A stretch of DNA of 64,000 nucleotides from Blasia pusilla (lineage: Eukaryota > Marchantiophyta > Marchantiopsida > Blasiales), in NCBI GenBank assembly GCA_050084515.1, contig CM114274.1:24862001-24926000 (forward strand). Direction: 5' to 3'. This document shows positions 1 through 12,945 of this stretch, one piece after another; positions within the stretch are counted from its first letter, which is position 1; each line of letters begins with the position of its first letter. A program made the position numbers and the translations under genes. The notes below the pieces were generated by a model, which was not told the origin of the DNA, searched no databases, and saw nothing but the letters and a program-made list of their open reading frames with translations.

Positions 1-3000
1 CACAGAGGCAAGTAAGGGGAATGCGAAAAAAGGGAAAGGTGGGGCCCATACGAACAAGTCCTTCCATAGGACAAACATGGACATGTCCACGGACACGGAC
101 TTTGTCCACATGCAACCTTGTGCAACACACGAGCACAAACTAGTAATATTTAAATAGGACGGGGTCCATAGTGAAGTGGACCTTAAAACTCTTCTTTCTA
201 TTTTGGGTTATGTATATTGCCAACTTATTCAAAATGAAATTCATTTCCATTTCAAGGAAAGGACAATATTACCCTCCACAAAACTAGTGTATGCATACTC
301 ATGTCATGAATTGAAAATTTATTTATCAAAGATTCTCAACACTTAAAAAAAATGTCCCGAAAAGTAAAGATGACACATAAGTCCAAGTAAGTTGGCTATG
401 AAGGAAGACTCCTTGCCTTATTAGAATGCACTATGTTAAAAGGATGAAAATAAGAAAATATCAATTAAAGGACCCATCAAAGTTCTAACAATGGGGAAAA
501 AAAGAGGTTGGTTGTTGTTTTATTGAATATTTGGGACCGTGAAATTGTCACATGAAAACTTTCCCTATTGGAAATTTTCTCCAAGAATTTTACTTCAATT
601 TATTTTATGATATTGATCATTTATGGTAAGCCCAACAAAACCCCAAGCTTTTCCAAACGTATTTCAATTCTCGAGCTTAACATACAAGAAAAAAAATTTC
701 ATGTAATTGATGGCATGTATGTATGCATACCTATATGATACTAATATAGGGATCATTCTTAACAAAAGCTTTAAAAAATACATAAATCTTCAATTACAAA
801 AATATTAAGAGAATTCTTCCCATAATATACATTTCATATTATTAAAATCATAAGAATATTTGAATGAGAAATTCTATCAGTTTTCTACTATCCTTTTTAA
901 CATGAAATAGGACAAGGAAAGACAAAAACATCCCAAAAAGGTAACAAATGATATCAAGCCAACTTAATAAAATAATTTGAAACTAATGGTTGATCAAATG
1001 TGAACTAGATGACGAGAAGAGTGACGGCAAACCACTTTTAGTCAACTCATCAACACTAATGTATGACAAAACCGTTGAAACACATTTTTGACAATAAATA
1101 ATGACGATATAAATTTCTAAAGACTACATCGTATCCTTCTTGCACTCCCATAACCTAAAACCTTCTATACTAAAATGAATTTATTTCATCCCACACTCGT
1201 CATTTCTCTTGACCCTTACGAAACTTTTTTTCAAATATCTTCCACATTTCTTAAATAATTAACTGCTATTTTTCCCCTGCATCTAACCCGTTAAAATATC
1301 CTCCACGTGTGTTAAATAATTAAGTTCTCCCTTGCCGGACGCTTAAATTTCAAGCACCGTATTAAAATTTGTGAAGAGCAGGACTCGGACAATTGCTTTT
1401 GAGTCAGATTTCGGGAGTCGTTTATTTATTCTCACATGTAGTGCTCATATAAAAGAAAATATCAAAGCACTTTTCCAAAAACAAGTAAAACTTTCGAGGT
1501 TCTCACGGGTCGGGTTGGACACAAATGCAGGTATTGACCGGCGTCGGTGACGAGACGGCGAGTCAAGGCGACGGTGGTGGTCGACAAGTCAACGGAAGTG
1601 CTGGTGGCAGGCGCCAGGACGCTCGTATTGGACGGGCAGGTTACGCCAGCCCGGGAAGTACAGTCAATGCGGTGCCGTACTGGGCTTTTCTGTTGCGTCT
1701 CTTTCACCTAGTTTTGACTTTAATGCCCTATCTCCAAAAACTGCGGGAGCATCTTGTCAGCGATATCTTCGCAGTTCGCACCGTCCGGCAAAGTCGACAC
1801 CGTCCCCGTCCTTTAACGGGGGAATATGAAATTTTAATAGAAACTCACCCATCGGGAAACAAAGGAGGGGGCACAGAGAGAAAAAAAATCCGCGGGCAGA
1901 AACCGGTTCCCAAAAAAAAAATGACCTCTATCAACCAAAATCACCACCGGTGGAGATAATATCAAGAAAACTTATAGAATTATGAGTATTAATAAGTGGG
2001 CTTTTAGCATTGGCATTTGTGATCAATCGTACGAGCCCGTCGCAAAATTTCATTTGTGTGGGCACGTTGCAACGATATGGAAATCCGTTGCACATAATAA
2101 AGTATCGCAGTGATTAAAGACCATCCATTTTTCAACGGGAGATGATGGGCGCAATATCCTATAGGCCCAAGTGGCATCACACAAAGGATGGGAGGGTCAA
2201 CCTCTACAAGGTTGTCACTCCTCATAAAGGAAGAGTGACACTCATAGGTCAGCACCTAAGAGCATGTCACATATGACCTCTCAAAATGGGAAATTCCAAG
2301 ACCCCCGTAAGGCCTCAATACTTTCTCGCAATTCTCGCCCTACGTCTCATCTACCATGACACTTGTCTTGTTGCAACTAAAACTCTTGCCGACATGAAAA
2401 GGAATGATTAGGTTGGACAATACTTTGAATTTAGTTGCACTTTATTTTAAGAAGAGTGCTAAGTGAGAGTATACATTGTCATCTATTCAAGTAGAGCTAA
2501 ATGATTCTTGGTCGCATACAAAATATTACCATAAGATTATGTGGCTTAGTAGGTGGCATGAAATAATAACTTTATGCGATAGTTTGGAGTTTATACTTAT
2601 TTACTTCCATGGGGTTGATCCTCTTGATGATGATAGAGTGACAACTTCGTTATTACATAAATTGGGATTATTTCAACTCAATTTTTTAGATATTAGAAAT
2701 GTGGCTTCCATAGTTAATAGTGAGATTGCAAATTCAAATGAATTACATTCTTTAGAATGTAGAAATTAATGTTGATCTAGTAATCAACTTATTCCAGATT
2801 ATTGGCATATCAATGGGTTCTTTAAAAAGTTACAATCTAAGATCATTGGGTGATTCTTATATTCTTATATTGTATTATTATAGAGTGATGTATTAGGTAA
2901 GGATCTAGAGGATATCCAACTTTTCTAGAGGAATTTTTGTGAGGCTATATGTATAGCATTATCAAAGAGATTTGAGGATAATAGTTTGGTTGGAGAAATG

Positions 3001-3347
3001 AAGATCCTCAATCCTCTTCATATATCATACTAATATTTGTGGTTTGAGAGATCGGCGCATGAAAGATAGAAATGTTGGCTAATATTTATGGAAAAGAGAA
3101 GCCTTCATAGGGAAGGTTCAAGAAGCCTTTGTTGGGTGGTGCAACCATAAAGAATGAGAGATTGATCTTCAAGATATAGGTCACAATAGAATAGAAAGAT
3201 ATATCCTTCAATGCAAGGAATTGTGGCCCATGATTTGTTGTAATCTTTCTTTAATATAAAACATACTAATTTTTTTATCTTTGCTAATATAGCCAAAATG
3301 GAGTGTGTGAGTATAATCACATGTGATAGGGCCTCAAGTATTCATAA
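1..3347. other. AT-rich intergenic DNA, no gene recognised
   Basis: Mostly AT-rich sequence with short open frames that resemble no family I know. A GC-richer island at about 1500-1850 has overlapping open frames on both strands (for example 1525-1959 +) but no recognisable domain, splice structure or codon signal. The frame at 2476-2769 (+) is low-complexity and unassigned. I see no RNA gene here. Confidence 0.5.
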
Positions 3348-3500
3348 TCTATATAATTAAAAGAAGATGGGGTTAGAGAAACCCTCCTCTGGTGTTGATA
3401 TGTGTGAGATTTCAGAGATAATTAAATTAACAAGTCAATGATTTAACATATGCCTAGAATGCCTTTCCCCTCACTCATGCATAGCACGAGCATAACACCA
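3348..3500 (+). mobile_element. Helitron-like 5' terminus
   Basis: The sequence begins TCTATATAATTAAAAG after a host A, as Helitron 5' ends do (A^TC). It aligns well with the start at 32878: both continue through GATGGG and a CCTCCTCTGGTG-like block. About 110-150 bp in, both carry a CACTC(A/G)(T/C)GCATAG block. No matching 3' end was located downstream, so the element is truncated or its end is eroded. Family assignment rests on terminal similarity only; no Rep/helicase is nearby. Confidence 0.45.
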
Positions 3501-5445
3501 GTGTGAATAAAACACGGATTAAAAATTCTTTGGGCTCTAACTATTTAGATACCCTTGTGAGAATTAGCATGGAAGTTCCTTTCGAGAAATTAAGTGAGAT
3601 GATGTTTTAATAGAAGCTATAGATGTGTGGAAACAATCTAAGGAGTTTGTGTACTTTTATGCTAACTAAGAGTTGTCTTTGTCCTCGTCTTTAATGATGT
3701 AATCATTCCATATGAATGTAATAGTATAACATCGCAAAATGTATCCTCAAATGAGCCTTTGTTTTAGAATCTTTTTTGCAATGCATTTGACTTATTTTAG
3801 GTTCAAGTGAAAGATTTTGTACAAAGGAAATCATTGCAATGCCTTTGTATAAGATATTGTTAGCACCTTTGACCCCAAAAGTGGGGTTTCAATTTCAAAT
3901 CCTGCGAGAGGTCAAAGAAACCATAAATGAATTATAAATCGATGAGTCTAAGACGCAACAAGAAATATCCAGGGTATTTGCATGAAAATAAAAAAAATTT
4001 GAGAGGAGAATATTTTGGCAATGACGCCATCGAGCAACCAAGCAAAACCTCAACTATAAACCAGAAATATGAGAAATGCCTATGGAAATTGGAGGAAAAA
4101 TGCCCAAAAATGATGGCATGAGAAATTTTCCAATAAAAATTGGTAAACCCTAATTACTTGTCCAAGCCTTGATTTGTCACTCTCTAATATGGAAACTACA
4201 ATAAGCATAAACCAGTTAGGACATGTTTTTATTGAATAGGTTAGAGGATTTACAATATGACATTGTTATTTAGGATACATGTAGTAGGCCATGTTACGGA
4301 GGAAGGATAAATTGGCCCAAGAATAGAAATATCGGAATATGGTAGATATTAATATCCCAAACTTGGCAATAGTGAATGGGATAGTCATAATTATATCTTT
4401 CCAAAGGAATCATGTTTGAGATAAAAAAAAAACGTAACCTCCTTTGACATCTTAACTTAGACACAAAATGAACCCATGTGTCACCCTATTTGTAGTCGAG
4501 TGTGTGCATGTCACACTCTTGGGATTTTCTTGGGACCTTCTTGGGGTTGTTTTTTGTAAGTTCTTGATCCGTTAGTAATATGTCGTGCAAGTTGAGATGA
4601 ATTGTGTGTAGGACATGATTTTTTGCCAACGCATTAGAGTTAGATTCCCTCACTTGGAGGGTGGTTTGGCTTGATGTCATTCATTATTTCAACAAATCAG
4701 ATGTTTGCCAAAAGTTTCATTTTACAGCCTTTTGATGTGATTAATACTATATATCTTGCGGGATGTTAGTATATGTATGTGATAATTTTTGTTACATAGG
4801 GACGTGCATATGCATGACACATGTACAAAAAGGAGGTTCTTATCACCATCTTCCACATCTTGTGAGACAACTCATGATATGTTGCGAGGAGTCCCAAGTT
4901 TCTCATTATGACTAAAGTGGTGACAATAGCCCTTGCAAGATAAATTTCAACTTCTTTTTTATTTTAAATACTGGAGTTTAAACTGTTCAGATATATATTT
5001 ATAGTTTTTATGGGAAAGTGCTTACATAAGTAGAAGAAATAATAGTAAAACCTCTGAATTTTATGATTTTTTGCATACTAGGAGAGGTATTAAGAAACAC
5101 AAGGGGAGGAGGCTTCCTCTTTGAAAATGTGGAGATGGGGAAAAGAGCTTTTTTAAGGTGGGAGGGTAGGAGGTTTCCAAAAAGCAATGGGGAGGAAATA
5201 TGTCCCTGATTTTTTGTAAATGTCAAGGGGGTTGACACATTAGTGCATGGGAAAGGGATAAGAGAGAGAACATAAAAAAAAGAAACGAGATATTTTTCCC
5301 AAATAAGGAAGGGAAAAAATATTTCCTATTAAATATTTTTAGAAAGATTATTTTGCTACATTATAATTAAATTTTGAATTATTTCATGATCCAATGGATG
5401 GAAGGTCAGGTGAAAAAACATTCTCCAATAATATATATCATAATA
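3501..5445. other. AT-rich intergenic DNA upstream of YSL
   Basis: No supported gene. Short frames at 3927-4121 (+), 4486-4680 (-) and 5008-5238 (-) show no recognisable domain. The stretch is probably decayed transposon DNA. Confidence 0.5.
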
Positions 5446-6441
5446 ATATAAATAATCATAAAAACACCTTGTGCGCTTCGACCCGGAGGAACGTGTAACA
5501 CGACCGCACATGCTTATTTGAATCGCCTGAGAAAGTCGAATGGCGATGCGGCAAGTGCTTCACTGCGTCCAGCCACAGGCAGCCTACGGAGTCCGTCTTT
5601 CCGTCAGTCCGTCCGTCCGTCCGTCAGTCAGTCAATCAATCAATAACATCATCATCATCACAGGCTGGTGTTCACCGTCGACGACGAGATGCGAATCAAC
5701 GCAACCAGTGCGCAGCTCCGGAGATTCCCTCCCCCCTTCATTCCTTCCTTTCCTTTCCTTTCCTCGCTGCCCGGCCCTTGTCGCCGACGCCTGTCGAAGT
5801 CGCTAGGACTGTCGGCCCCGGGGGGAAGCGCGCGTTCGCCGCGAGAATCCCGGAATCCGCGACGTCGCGAAGTTTGTCGGCGACAGACACGTAACTACTC
5901 TTCCGCCCGCAACCAGAAAGAACCAGCGCCAGCGCCACCCAATTGCGTTCATTGCGTTCGCCGCAATGAGCGAAAACTCACTCACTCACTCACTCTCTCT
6001 CTGACCGCATAAAGCTCGCGAGTGCTGACCTCTCCCTCTTCATCGCGCCTCTCTCCTGCCGTTTTGGCCCTCCTCTCCTGCCTCTCCGTCTTCCCCCATT
6101 CTCGATCTCTCGCTCGCTCGCTCGCTCCGCCCCCGACTTTAGCACTCCCTGCTCCGGAGAGGAAGAGCAGCACCTCGAAACCCAGAGAGACAGGCTCCAA
6201 AGAAGAAGACGACGACGACTTCCAGTATTGATTCCAGAGAAGACGACAATCAATTTGAGTGCGAGAGCGAGGGAGAGGGAGTGTGTGCCTGCTAGTCGCA
6301 AGCTTGCCGCCATAGTCTTTACGATCTGCGTGGGAGGTGGCGAGACTACGCAGATTCTATAATTCGTCTTTGGGGAGAGGGGGGCATCAGCGCGACGTAC
6401 GACGTTGGAGGCAGGAGTATTGTGCAGCTGCGAGTCCCAAC
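5446..6441 (+). promoter_or_regulatory. Putative YSL promoter and long CT-rich 5' leader
   Basis: A TATA-like ATATAAATA lies at 5446-5454, followed by an abrupt shift to GC/CT-rich sequence that runs to the YSL start codon. Pyrimidine-rich tracts at about 5970-6130 are typical of plant 5' leaders. If transcribed unspliced, the leader contains upstream ATGs with sizeable frames (for example 5540-5806 and 5668-6012) that would have to be bypassed or spliced out. The transcription start and any leader intron are not determined. Confidence 0.35.
5598..5644. repeat. Tetranucleotide microsatellite in YSL leader
   Basis: A run of GTCC, GTCA and ATCA tetranucleotides interconverted by single substitutions, directly visible in the sequence. 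Confidence 0.8.
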
Positions 6442-9400
6442 ATGGTGGGCGACATGGAGGCCGAAGGCAAGGTTTCAGCACAGAGGAAAGATGTGCATGA
6501 ATTTCCTCCCTTTCCAGCGGAGGCGGACGTGTATGATACTCACCATGGAAGGATCACCCAAGTGGCGGACCCCTTTGACCCCGATGCTAAGGTTGGACCA
6601 CAGCGGACCAACAGTGAAATGGTTGACGCATTCGCCAAGGCGGACGAGGGCGAGGGAGTAGAGTCTGGCTTCGCCAATCTTCCCGTTCCTCAATGGCGAG
6701 AGCAGATCACCGTTCGAGCTCTGGTGGTGGCAGCAATCATCGGAACGTTGTTGAGCATCATCACCCACAGACTGAATCTCACAGTTGGAGTCATCCCTTC
6801 ACTCAATGTGTCAGCTGGGCTGCTCGGCTTCTTTTTCCTCAAATCATGGGTGGCCATACTGAGGTGGTTTGGCATCCAGGCCAAGCCTTTCACCAGACAG
6901 GAGAACACTGTCGTCCAGACGTGTTGCGTAGCTATATATGGGGTTGCATTCAGCGGTAACTACTTCACTTTCTTTTCTCTTCATCCGTATCCAATTCCTC
7001 ATTCTTGAGTTCCAATTGCCAGCGAATTGCAATCATCCATCTTCTCCAGCATTGGATATCCACAGAAAGCTTTCCAGACCCACAAAGTTCAGCGCGGGCC
7101 GGAGAAAGTTATAGTTGAATGGGACGCCAAAATAGCGAAGTCGGAAAGTGCGGAAGTGTTGCTGTCTCCCTTTTCTTTTGAGTGACTAAGCTCGTAAAGT
7201 AGTGATAGCCTTGCGACCATGGATGGCGCTAGTGACTGAGATGGATGCAAGAGGAAGCGGTGAAGAAAGTAGCTCATGAGAGGAGAGGGACTCTCTCATA
7301 CACTGTTTCTGCGGACGAAATAGACCGTTTGAGCTGAGACCGACTTGTCAGCCACGAAGCTCTTGACGATACAACCTTATCGTATACCCGAATCAGGACC
7401 CCAGAAAATATGGAAGTTCAGTGTAAGAGTTTTTGGCAATAGATTCAGATTAATGTGCTTGGAAAGTAGCTCTAGAGATACACGCCTAGCAACTTGGAAT
7501 CGGATTGGTTCTTCTCCGATCGCGAATTACTCGCATGGGACTGGGTGGTGAGGACGACGTCGATTGCGTCCCTCAATCCTACTCTTTTTGTCGGTCAGAA
7601 AACTAGTGTTCTGAAATTGTACTTCAGGATCCTCTTAAGGTCTTAAATAAGCTGCTGGCTAAGGAAACCTACCGCGACGCTCTCTTCTAGATGAATATGA
7701 ATCCCGACCGGTGCCTCCTTGAACTCTTCCGGTACCACACGCCGAGGCATTGGTCCATGAAGGTTTGCTGTCTTCTGTCGAAGACTTTTGTCTGACATTG
7801 TTTGGCGGACATGGGGGCCTAAATGTAAGAAGTTCTGTTGCTAGTTCCCTTCATCTCCCAACATTCATGAAGGTGCAGTAATTTTTCTCATGTTCCCCCG
7901 CTCGTGCCCTGTTGGGATCCCCCTCTCCCAACACCTCTGGTGAGCATCCCATCCGATAGTGATGTAGGCATAGTGCAGCCCCTCGATCTTTGGTGGTACT
8001 TGTTGGCTTGGCTGCACGGTTCTAAGTTTCGTTTTCTCATGTTCTACTCCTCTTGCCCTGTTGTGATCCCCCCCTCTCCCCTCCCGGCGCCTCTGGTGAG
8101 CATCTCCATCTCGTAGTGATGGAGGCATAGTGCAGCTCCTCGATCATTGGAAGTACTTGTTGGCTTGGCTGAACAGTGCGAAGTTTTTGGCGTTCTTATG
8201 CCTCGATTCTCTCTCTGACGTGTGCGTAAGATATCATTTCTGTTTCGTTTGCTTGCAGGACGAACAAGTGCTTCCCCATATATTATGGTCTCTCGTAGCC
8301 ATAAAACTGACGTGTTATTTGTTCATTCCGCTTCTCGCAATGATATTTTCTGGTCAGAGCTAAATGAGAATTTGTAGCTTCTTCACATCTTCGATGCACA
8401 TTCTCAGAGTAGTCAAACTGACACCGCTCGTCTTTCTCCCGCTTGCATCAGGAGGGTTTGGTTCATATCTGCTGGGTATGTCCGAATTTGCTTATAAGAC
8501 TCTGGGCGAAAATAAACCAGGAAATACTCTATTGGATGTTAAGAACCCACAATTAGGCTGGATATTTGGTTACATTTTTACCGTCAGCATAATCGGTATT
8601 TTCGTCCTCGTTCCTCTCCGTAAGGTATTCACCTGTCACTCCACCTTTTGCCAAGAGAAACTTCAAGTGCTGGATTAGTGGAAAGATAAACGCAGCAGTT
8701 TCCTGGCACCACAAGGAAAATTTGGCTGCCATCCTGTCACAGAAATGTAACATATCAGTCCCTGGCCGTAACCACAGAAGGAATGGGTGGAGGGAGAAAT
8801 ATGAGTTGATTTGGAAAAGATATTCCTGTTTTGAGTATATGTTATCAATGTCCGCGAAAATACTTGGTTGAAATTCGTCTGTGTAGATGGATTGATTCTC
8901 CATTATTCTTCGTTGTGATTTCACTACATTCGTAAATTCCCCCGCTCACTTTCGGACTGTCTTGCAGATTATGATTATTGATTACAAGCTCTTATACCCT
9001 AGTGGAACGGCCACAGCTGTATTAATCAACAGTTTCCACACCCCCTCTGGTGCAAAATTGGCCAAGTATGTCCTGTACTCTTTCTCCGATTCCTTTCTAT
9101 CACAAGGTCTATGAAGCCTAAGAAAGAAATCACAGGATTAGTAGATTGTTTTGTGAAAAATCAGGAGATAAGGAATATGGCGCTGGCCCCATGAAGTAGT
9201 GCCTGTCCTAGCATCCCAGAGAGGGAGAATCAAGAGTGCGCACGTCTCATTGAATGACTGGCTTCGACAGGGAAGTGTTCGATGATTTCAACTTTACTTC
9301 AGCAGAAGCGCAGAGATTAGCACTCGATGTTTCTATCTTATGAGTGGTCTCTTGTCCCAGGAAGCAAGTGAGGTATCTGGGGAGATATTTTACTTTTAGC

Positions 9401-11908
9401 TTTGCTTGGAGCTTCTTCAAGTGGTTCTTCAGTGGCGTCGGGAGTACTTGTGGCTTCGACAACTTCCCAAGTTTGGGACTGAAAGCATTTAGGAACAGGT
9501 TAACTCCATCTTTACATCCACGCAGAGTCAATCTGTTTCCTTTTTCTTCCAAACTTGTTATACATGTCTTCAAAGCAAAAAAATCACTCAACTTGCATCT
9601 ACGTGAACTCTCTTCGGCGGGAATGGATTATTGACGGGATTTAAGCTTCCTCTGACAGAGTGCGAAATAGAGTGGAAAGTCACAGACATTGTTTCCACTT
9701 CGTGTTGAATGGTCAACAATTACAAAAGTCTTACCATCATGCTTCGTGGGACGAAAGGACAAAGTTAGAGTGAGGAGACTTCTCGTCAAGGTCATGATGT
9801 ACGAAAGAATCGCCCAGAGAGGGAAAGTCTTCTGATTGCATGAGAAAATCTGTAACTGAGGGAAAGTACAGGGTATGACTGGACTGCAAACACTTCAGAC
9901 GACCAACCTTGAACCCAATTTTCTACCACACGGGGAAATTTATCGTGACATCTTAATCTGAAAGACTATCTGACCCTACCAGAAATGCACAGCTAATACA
10001 GAGAGGTATCAGTCAAATTTTGTGGCAGGATAGAAACCTGCCTGCGAAATGGTCCATTTGAGCTTACTTGTGTGCATTGATTGTGATCTCACCAGATTCT
10101 ACTTCGACTTCAACATGACATATGTTGGAGCGGGTATGATATGCCCTCACTTAGTCAACTGCTCCGTACTGTTTGGGGCAATTGTATCCTGGGGCCTTAT
10201 GTGGCCACTTATCACGAACAAGGAAGGAGAATGGTATCCAGCTGGTCTGAATCCGAATAGGGATTTCCGTGGACTTTTTGGTTACAAGGTGCGGTGTAAA
10301 ACATTCTCAGCTGATCCTTGCTATTGTGACTCTTACTTCAAATTACCATCCTTCTTCCGACTCATTTTGCTGGGTCCAGATGGAGGTTTCCTGCCCTTTC
10401 TTTCTCCGATGAGTATCGAGAACTGTCCTGGAAGTGGGTTTGGTGCCACAGCTGTAGACGCTAAAATCTGATACATGGCAGTGTGAAGTGTTAATACTGA
10501 CTGCATTGGCAATGTCGTGTCGATGTTGACTGTTGGCAATCGCAGGTATTCATTTCAATCGCAATAATTTTGGGAGATGGATTGTACAACTTCTCGAAAG
10601 TATCGTTCATCTCCGTCAGGGGCCTGTACACCGCCAAGTTCAACCAGCAACTTCCTATCTCCTCCGTTTCCCCAAGTAAGCAGCAGATCGCATTGATCTG
10701 TCTCGTTCCTTTCATTTGATCGCTTTTCTGACCGCCTTCTCACCTGCCAAAGCTCACACATGATCAGGTGGATAAACTTACAAAAAGAAGAACGGTTCAT
10801 GTGTGACAACCTCTCGTTTTCCACTCGTGCCTTGGAAGCATTCAGTCTCAGTCCGGGACATGGTACTCTCAACTGTCGTGTCTGAGAGGAGATTGAAGGG
10901 AAATTGCGAGCAGTATCTAAGTGCGCGCCTTGTCGATGTCATCTGGCAGGTGACAAGGCGGAGGAGATCGTGGGTCACGATGATAGGCGAAGAACGGAAG
11001 TGTTCATGCGAGATGCAGTGCCTTACTGGATTGCTCTGGTGGGATATGCGAGTTTGGCAGTCGTGTCCATCGTTGTCATTCCTCTGATCTTTTCTCCGGT
11101 GAAGCGGTATTACGTGCTGGTCGCGTATCTCATAGCACCTGTTCTTGCATTCTGTAACGCGTATGGAGCCGGCCTAACAGACTGGAATCTGGCGAGCAAC
11201 TATGGCAAGATAGCGTTGTTCATCTTTGCTGCTTGGGCCGGAGCAGGAGGAGGTGGAATCATCGCCGGGCTGGTGTCCTGTGGAGTCATGCTGTCCATAG
11301 TCTCCATAGCTTCTGACTTGATGCAGGACTTCAGAACGGGCTACATGACCCTATCATCACCCAGATCCATGTTCATCAGCCAGATCGTCGGAGCTCTGAT
11401 GGGCTGCGTCATTGCACCGATGACGTTCTGGCTGTTCTGGAAAGCTTTCGATGTGGGGAACCCAGATGGGACCTATCCGGCTCCGTTTGCAATCATCTAC
11501 AGAACCATGGCTTTGATTGCTGTGGAAGGATTTGGTGGCCTCCCGAATCACTGTCTGCAACTGTGCGCCGGATGGTTCGCATTCAGCATCGTGGTGAACG
11601 TCATCCGCGACAACAGCCCCAAGTACTCCAGATACATCCCCATTCCGATGGCGATGGCGATTCCTTTCTACCTCGGAGCTTACTTCGCCATCGACATGTT
11701 CATCGGAACGGTTATCGTGTTCCTGTGGGAACGCTCCGACAAAAAAAAAGCGGACACGTACGCCGCAGCAGTGGCCTCTGGATTGATCTGCGGCGATGGA
11801 CTGTGGACGATCCCTTCCGCCATTCTCAATTTCGTCAAAGTGGATCCTCCTCTCTGCATGCTGTTCCTCAAGTCCAAGAACCCGGTACTCAATACGCTGC
11901 TCCCGTAA
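6442..11908 (+). CDS. Yellow Stripe-Like metal-nicotianamine transporter (OPT superfamily), 7 exons
   Basis: Proposed exons: 6442-6955, 8452-8624, 8968-9065, 9361-9498, 10096-10288, 10546-10675 and 10950-11908. All junctions are GT/AG, phases agree throughout, and the joined frame encodes 734 aa ending TAA; YSLs are usually about 650-720 aa. The ATG at 6442 (MVGDMEAEG) is the first ATG of the frame; upstream extension has no ATG. A hydrophilic N-terminus of about 85 residues precedes many membrane segments. YSL hallmarks include [84 protein letters not shown] and [19 protein letters not shown]. The family is known to carry proton-coupled metal-nicotianamine or phytosiderophore chelates across plasma or endo-membranes; the exact substrate cannot be read from sequence. 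Nothing looks broken. Intron 1 (about 1.5 kb) holds a tandem duplication. Confidence 0.93.
7885..8185. repeat. Two-copy ~150-bp tandem duplication in YSL intron 1
   Basis: Copies at about 7885-8032 and 8033-8185 share TTCTCATGTTC, a GCCCTGTTG(G/T)GATCCCC block, CACCTCTGGTGAGCATC-like sequence, GGCATAGTGCAGC, and GTACTTGTTGGCTTGGCTG. They have diverged by several substitutions and small indels. Confidence 0.85.
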
Positions 11909-12061
11909 ATGCGCGCGAGAAATTGTGGATCCTCCGGAATGCTCGCACGCTTCTTCTAGATTTGTGGGGTGGAAAACCATCCGGGCTTCATGCTGTGTCC
12001 CTCCGAACCGTGCGCACAAGGGAGATTGCCGCAAACGCTTTCAGAAGTAGCTCGGGAGTTG

Positions 12062-12945
12062 CAGTGAAATAGTCACCACAGAAGTTCCAGGCAGATTGCC
12101 CTGAATTGTATCCGACGGAGCCCACAGTACCTCCCCGCATATTGCACTAACTGCTGCCGGAAGGGAGGAGGGGAGAGAGAGAGCTCCGGTCTTTGTGAAA
12201 TAGTCTGTGCAAGGATTGCAGGCAGATCGCGCTGAAGTCCATCAGACGACTGATTCTCTAGAGCTCCAATCTTTGTGTAGTAGTCCTTGCAATGGTTGAA
12301 GGCAATGTGCTAAATTCCATCAGAGGAGTCTCGAGAGCTCCCGACTTTGTGAAGTAGTGGTCGCAATTGTTGGGAGGCAGATTGCACTAAATTTTCTCAT
12401 AGCAGTCTGGAGAGCTCCGATCGTTGTGCAATTGCCCTCGCAGTTGTTGGAGGTAGATTGCTCTAAATTCTATCACAGGAGTCTCGAGAGCTCCAGTCTT
12501 TGCGAAGTAGTCCTCGAAATTATCGTTGGCAGAAGTCTCTAGAGCACCAGTCGTTGGGAAAGAGCTCGCAATTGTTGGAGGTCGATCGCGCTAAAGTCTA
12601 TCAGTGGAGTTTCGAGGGATCCGGTCTTCGTGACATAGTCCTGGCAATTGTTGAAGGCAAACTGCCCAGAGTTCTCTCGTAGGAGTCTCTAGAGTTCCAG
12701 TCTTTGTGAAATAGTCCTGGCACTGGCTGAAGCGACAATGCATTAAATTCTACTGTAGGAGTCTCGTGAGCTCCAGTATTTGTGAAATAAGCCTTGCAGT
12801 TGGTGGAGCTGGATTGCGCCTCTGATTGATTCGATCAGAGGGGTCTCGAGGGCTCCAATATTTGAAATAATCTTCACAGTTAATGGTGGAAGATTGCTTC
12901 CAATCCCTCGAATCTACGAGGAGAGTCTGGAGAAGTGCAGTCTGA
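12062..12945. repeat. Minisatellite-like array of about 11 diverged ~76-bp units
   Basis: A recurring block resembling GAGCTCCAGTCTTTGTGAAA, TAGTCCT, GCAATTGTTGGAGGCAGATT, GC, TAAATTCTATCA, GGAGTCTCGA. The CTTTGTG-like landmark recurs near 12191, 12271, 12345, 12422, 12498, 12552, 12625, 12702, 12778 and 12859, mostly 73-81 bp apart. One spacing is 54 bp, an internal deletion. The array starts about 150 bp after the YSL stop codon, so it lies in the 3' UTR or just beyond it. Many units carry a GCAAT...ATTGC inverted pair that could form a small hairpin. Confidence 0.85.

Noticed and set aside
1525-1959. 144-codon frame in the GC-richer island
   Set aside because: Competing frames on both strands, no recognisable domain, no splice context.
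6337-6441. A longer YSL N-terminus starting upstream of 6442
   Set aside because: The extension has no ATG (the frame opens with GTG) and lies in leader-like sequence; the first ATG is at 6442.
11357-12034. 225-codon minus-strand frame over the last YSL exon
   Set aside because: It is the antisense shadow of a well-conserved coding exon, with no domain of its own.
12062-12945. CRISPR-like array
   Set aside because: Units are contiguous and diverged along their whole length, with no conserved repeat alternating with unique spacers, and the context is a eukaryotic genome.
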